A program made the translations under genes and the position numbers. This document shows, piece by piece, positions 62,752-64,000 of a stretch of DNA of 64,000 nucleotides (within the stretch, counting starts at the first letter, position 1; the number at the start of each line of letters is the position of its first letter). The stretch covers positions 40,335-104,334 of the forward strand of contig CAXXHY010000003.1 in the NCBI GenBank assembly GCA_963667575.2, written 5' to 3'. Origin of the DNA: G963665495 sp963667575 (GTDB lineage: Bacteria; Desulfobacterota; Desulfovibrionia; Desulfovibrionales; Desulfovibrionaceae). The notes beneath the pieces are model-generated. The model had not been told where the DNA came from and ran no database searches. It worked only from the letters and a program-made list of their open reading frames with translations.

Positions 62752-64000
62752 ATGGGCCTGGAGCAAGCTCTCAATTCGAATGCTTTCGATGCTGACCTGA
62801 CAGCGCTATACGGCCGGCCCGCACTGGATGGGCAACGCCTGCGTTTCAACAGACTTTTTGCAAGTTTTCGGGAACATTTTCAGACCGATCCCCAGGCCCT
62901 GGTGCTGGCTCCAGGCAGAACAGAGCTTGGCGGCAACCATACGGATCATAATGGCGGGCACGTTCTTGCCGCAGGCGTTCATTTGGACCTGGCGGCCGCT
63001 GTCAGTCCTTCGGATGACGGCATTGTCCGACTTTATTCCGATGCGATTGTCGAAACCATTGAATTGTCGGTTGGCGACCTGGACAGGCGTCCGGGGGAGC
63101 AGGGCGGATCCGCAGCTCTGGTACGGGGCGTGGCCGCGTATCTGAACCGGCAGGGTCGTAATTTGGGAGGTTTTTCCGCTGTGGTGGATTCCACCTTGTT
63201 AATGGGGGCCGGCCTCAGCTCTTCAGCTGCGTTCGAAGTGCTCATTGGTCGCTGTTTCAGCCTGCTGTACAACGATGGGCTTCTGACGGATCTGGAAATC
63301 GCGGCCGCGGCCAAATACGCGGAGAACGAATACTTCGGCAAACCTTGCGGATTCATGGATCAACTCGCCAGCGCCACAGCCGGCGTATTGCTCATTGATT
63401 TTGAAACTGCTGATCAGCCCGACGTACGTACGCTGCAAGCTGATATCTCCGGGGCTGGGTATGAACTGGTCGTGGTGGATACGGGCGGCAGTCATGCCGA
63501 TCTTACGGATGATTACGCCTCCATTCCGCGCGAGATGCATGCGGCCTGTATGGCCGTGGGAGTGGACAGAGCCAGGGACCTGACCCCAGACTTGCTGCAG
63601 GCATTGATTCTCAAAACCGGACAGCAGCATCCGGAAGTGGGAGCACGCCCGTTGCTGCGGATTTTACATTTTCTGGAGGAAGACAAGCGGGTTCAGCAGA
63701 TGGCGGATGCATTGCGTACGGCGGATTTCGCGACGTATCTCTCCCTGGTCAATGCGTCCGGGGATTCATCCTGGATGCTTCTGCAAAATTGCATCAGTCT
63801 TGCGGCCCCGTTGGAGCAGCGGATTCCTCTGGCCCTTGCGGTCAGCCGTCTGGAGTTGCAGGGACAAGGGGCCTGTCGGATTCATGGCGGTGGGTTTGCC
63901 GGAACAATTCAGGCCTACGTTCCAGGGTATCAAATGGATGCGTATCGAAGTTCCATGGAAAATCTGTTTGGAACAGGCTGCGTCATCCCATTGCGCCTGC
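62752..64000 (+). CDS. galK: Galactokinase, 3' end outside window
   Basis: At least 416 residues, open at the window edge. ATG 62752 follows GGAG. GHMP-kinase motifs: LAPGRTELGGNHTDHNGGHV (galactokinase signature, with Thr-Glu-Leu-Gly-Gly-Asn in place of the common Val-Asn-Leu-Ile-Gly-Glu), LLMGAGLSSSAAFEV (phosphate loop), and ACRIHGGGFAGTIQAYVP (third motif). It phosphorylates galactose at C1 and works with galT in the same operon. The atypical signature is shared by a subgroup of galactokinases, so the sugar specificity should be treated as probable. Confidence 0.92.
   Translation, partial: MGLEQALNSNAFDADLTALYGRPALDGQRLRFNRLFASFREHFQTDPQALVLAPGRTELGGNHTDHNGGHVLAAGVHLDLAAAVSPSDDGIVRLYSDAIVETIELSVGDLDRRPGEQGGSAALVRGVAAYLNRQGRNLGGFSAVVDSTLLMGAGLSSSAAFEVLIGRCFSLLYNDGLLTDLEIAAAAKYAENEYFGKPCGFMDQLASATAGVLLIDFETADQPDVRTLQADISGAGYELVVVDTGGSHADLTDDYASIPREMHAACMAVGVDRARDLTPDLLQALILKTGQQHPEVGARPLLRILHFLEEDKRVQQMADALRTADFATYLSLVNASGDSSWMLLQNCISLAAPLEQRIPLALAVSRLELQGQGACRIHGGGFAGTIQAYVPGYQMDAYRSSMENLFGTGCVIPLRL

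Noticed and set aside
1..64000. Apparent abundance of CGTACG/GTACG strings
   Set aside because: A rough count of GTAC in the first 9 kb (about one per 300 bases) is near chance for this composition. A proper k-mer test would be needed to claim a signal.

Overview
The window looks like the chromosome of a sulfate-reducing deltaproteobacterium, most likely a member of the Desulfovibrionales. Pointers are the heterodisulfide-reductase (Hdr) type redox operon, a MucR-type regulator, a pseudouridine synthase fused to dephospho-CoA kinase, a YedE-type selenium/sulfur transporter operon, and many sigma-54 regulators and histidine kinases. No rRNA, tRNA, CRISPR array, transposase or phage structural gene was seen.

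Layout. 1-9272 (minus strand): an operon reading hdrA, mvhD, an FrhB/FdhB-like gene, a very long second hdrA, hdrC, hdrB and a universal stress protein cut by the window edge. The long HdrA carries a receiver-like domain without its phosphorylatable Asp. 9483-12978 (plus): a hybrid histidine kinase and a sigma-54 response regulator behind a candidate sigma-54 promoter. 13102-22033 (minus): a co-directional block of exosortase H, a partner membrane protein, a CHASE4 histidine kinase, a sigma-54 regulator and a pseudopilin operon that includes a 716-residue PilX-like protein with a lectin-like domain. The pilin operon has its own sigma-54 promoter and tandem upstream repeats. 22768-29480 (plus): a 1390-residue hybrid kinase and a GGDEF/EAL response regulator. 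29537-38625: housekeeping and metabolism (aminotransferase, homoserine dehydrogenase, phosphoglycerate mutase, thioesterase, amidohydrolase) and a chemoreceptor. 38814-45738: envelope glycosyltransferases, the RluD-CoaE fusion, a CI-like repressor next to a 54-residue zinc-ribbon protein, and a MucR-type regulator. 46084-49518 (plus): TrkH/TrkA potassium uptake, then an exported solute-binding protein fused to a cytidine-deaminase-like domain that has lost all its zinc and catalytic residues. 50248-53311 (minus): a selenium/sulfur-carrier operon. 53544-59238: a membrane mini-protein, a hybrid kinase, a histidine-rich HypB-N-like protein, and an antiporter with an RCK-USP partner. 59528-64000 (plus): thiM, a TauE/SafE exporter, galT and the start of galK.

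Frameshifts. Several plainly conserved genes are broken by single-base frameshifts, nearly all extra copies of a neighbouring base, concentrated at 1-4.3 kb and 15.9-16.5 kb. Removing them restores full-length proteins with an exact codon count. I therefore read them as sequence or assembly errors and annotate the genes as intact in the organism.

The two most unusual observations are the exosortase / two-component / sigma-54 / lectin-pilin block and the solute-binding protein with a dead deaminase domain. The receiver-like insert in HdrA and the selenium/sulfur-carrier operon come next.
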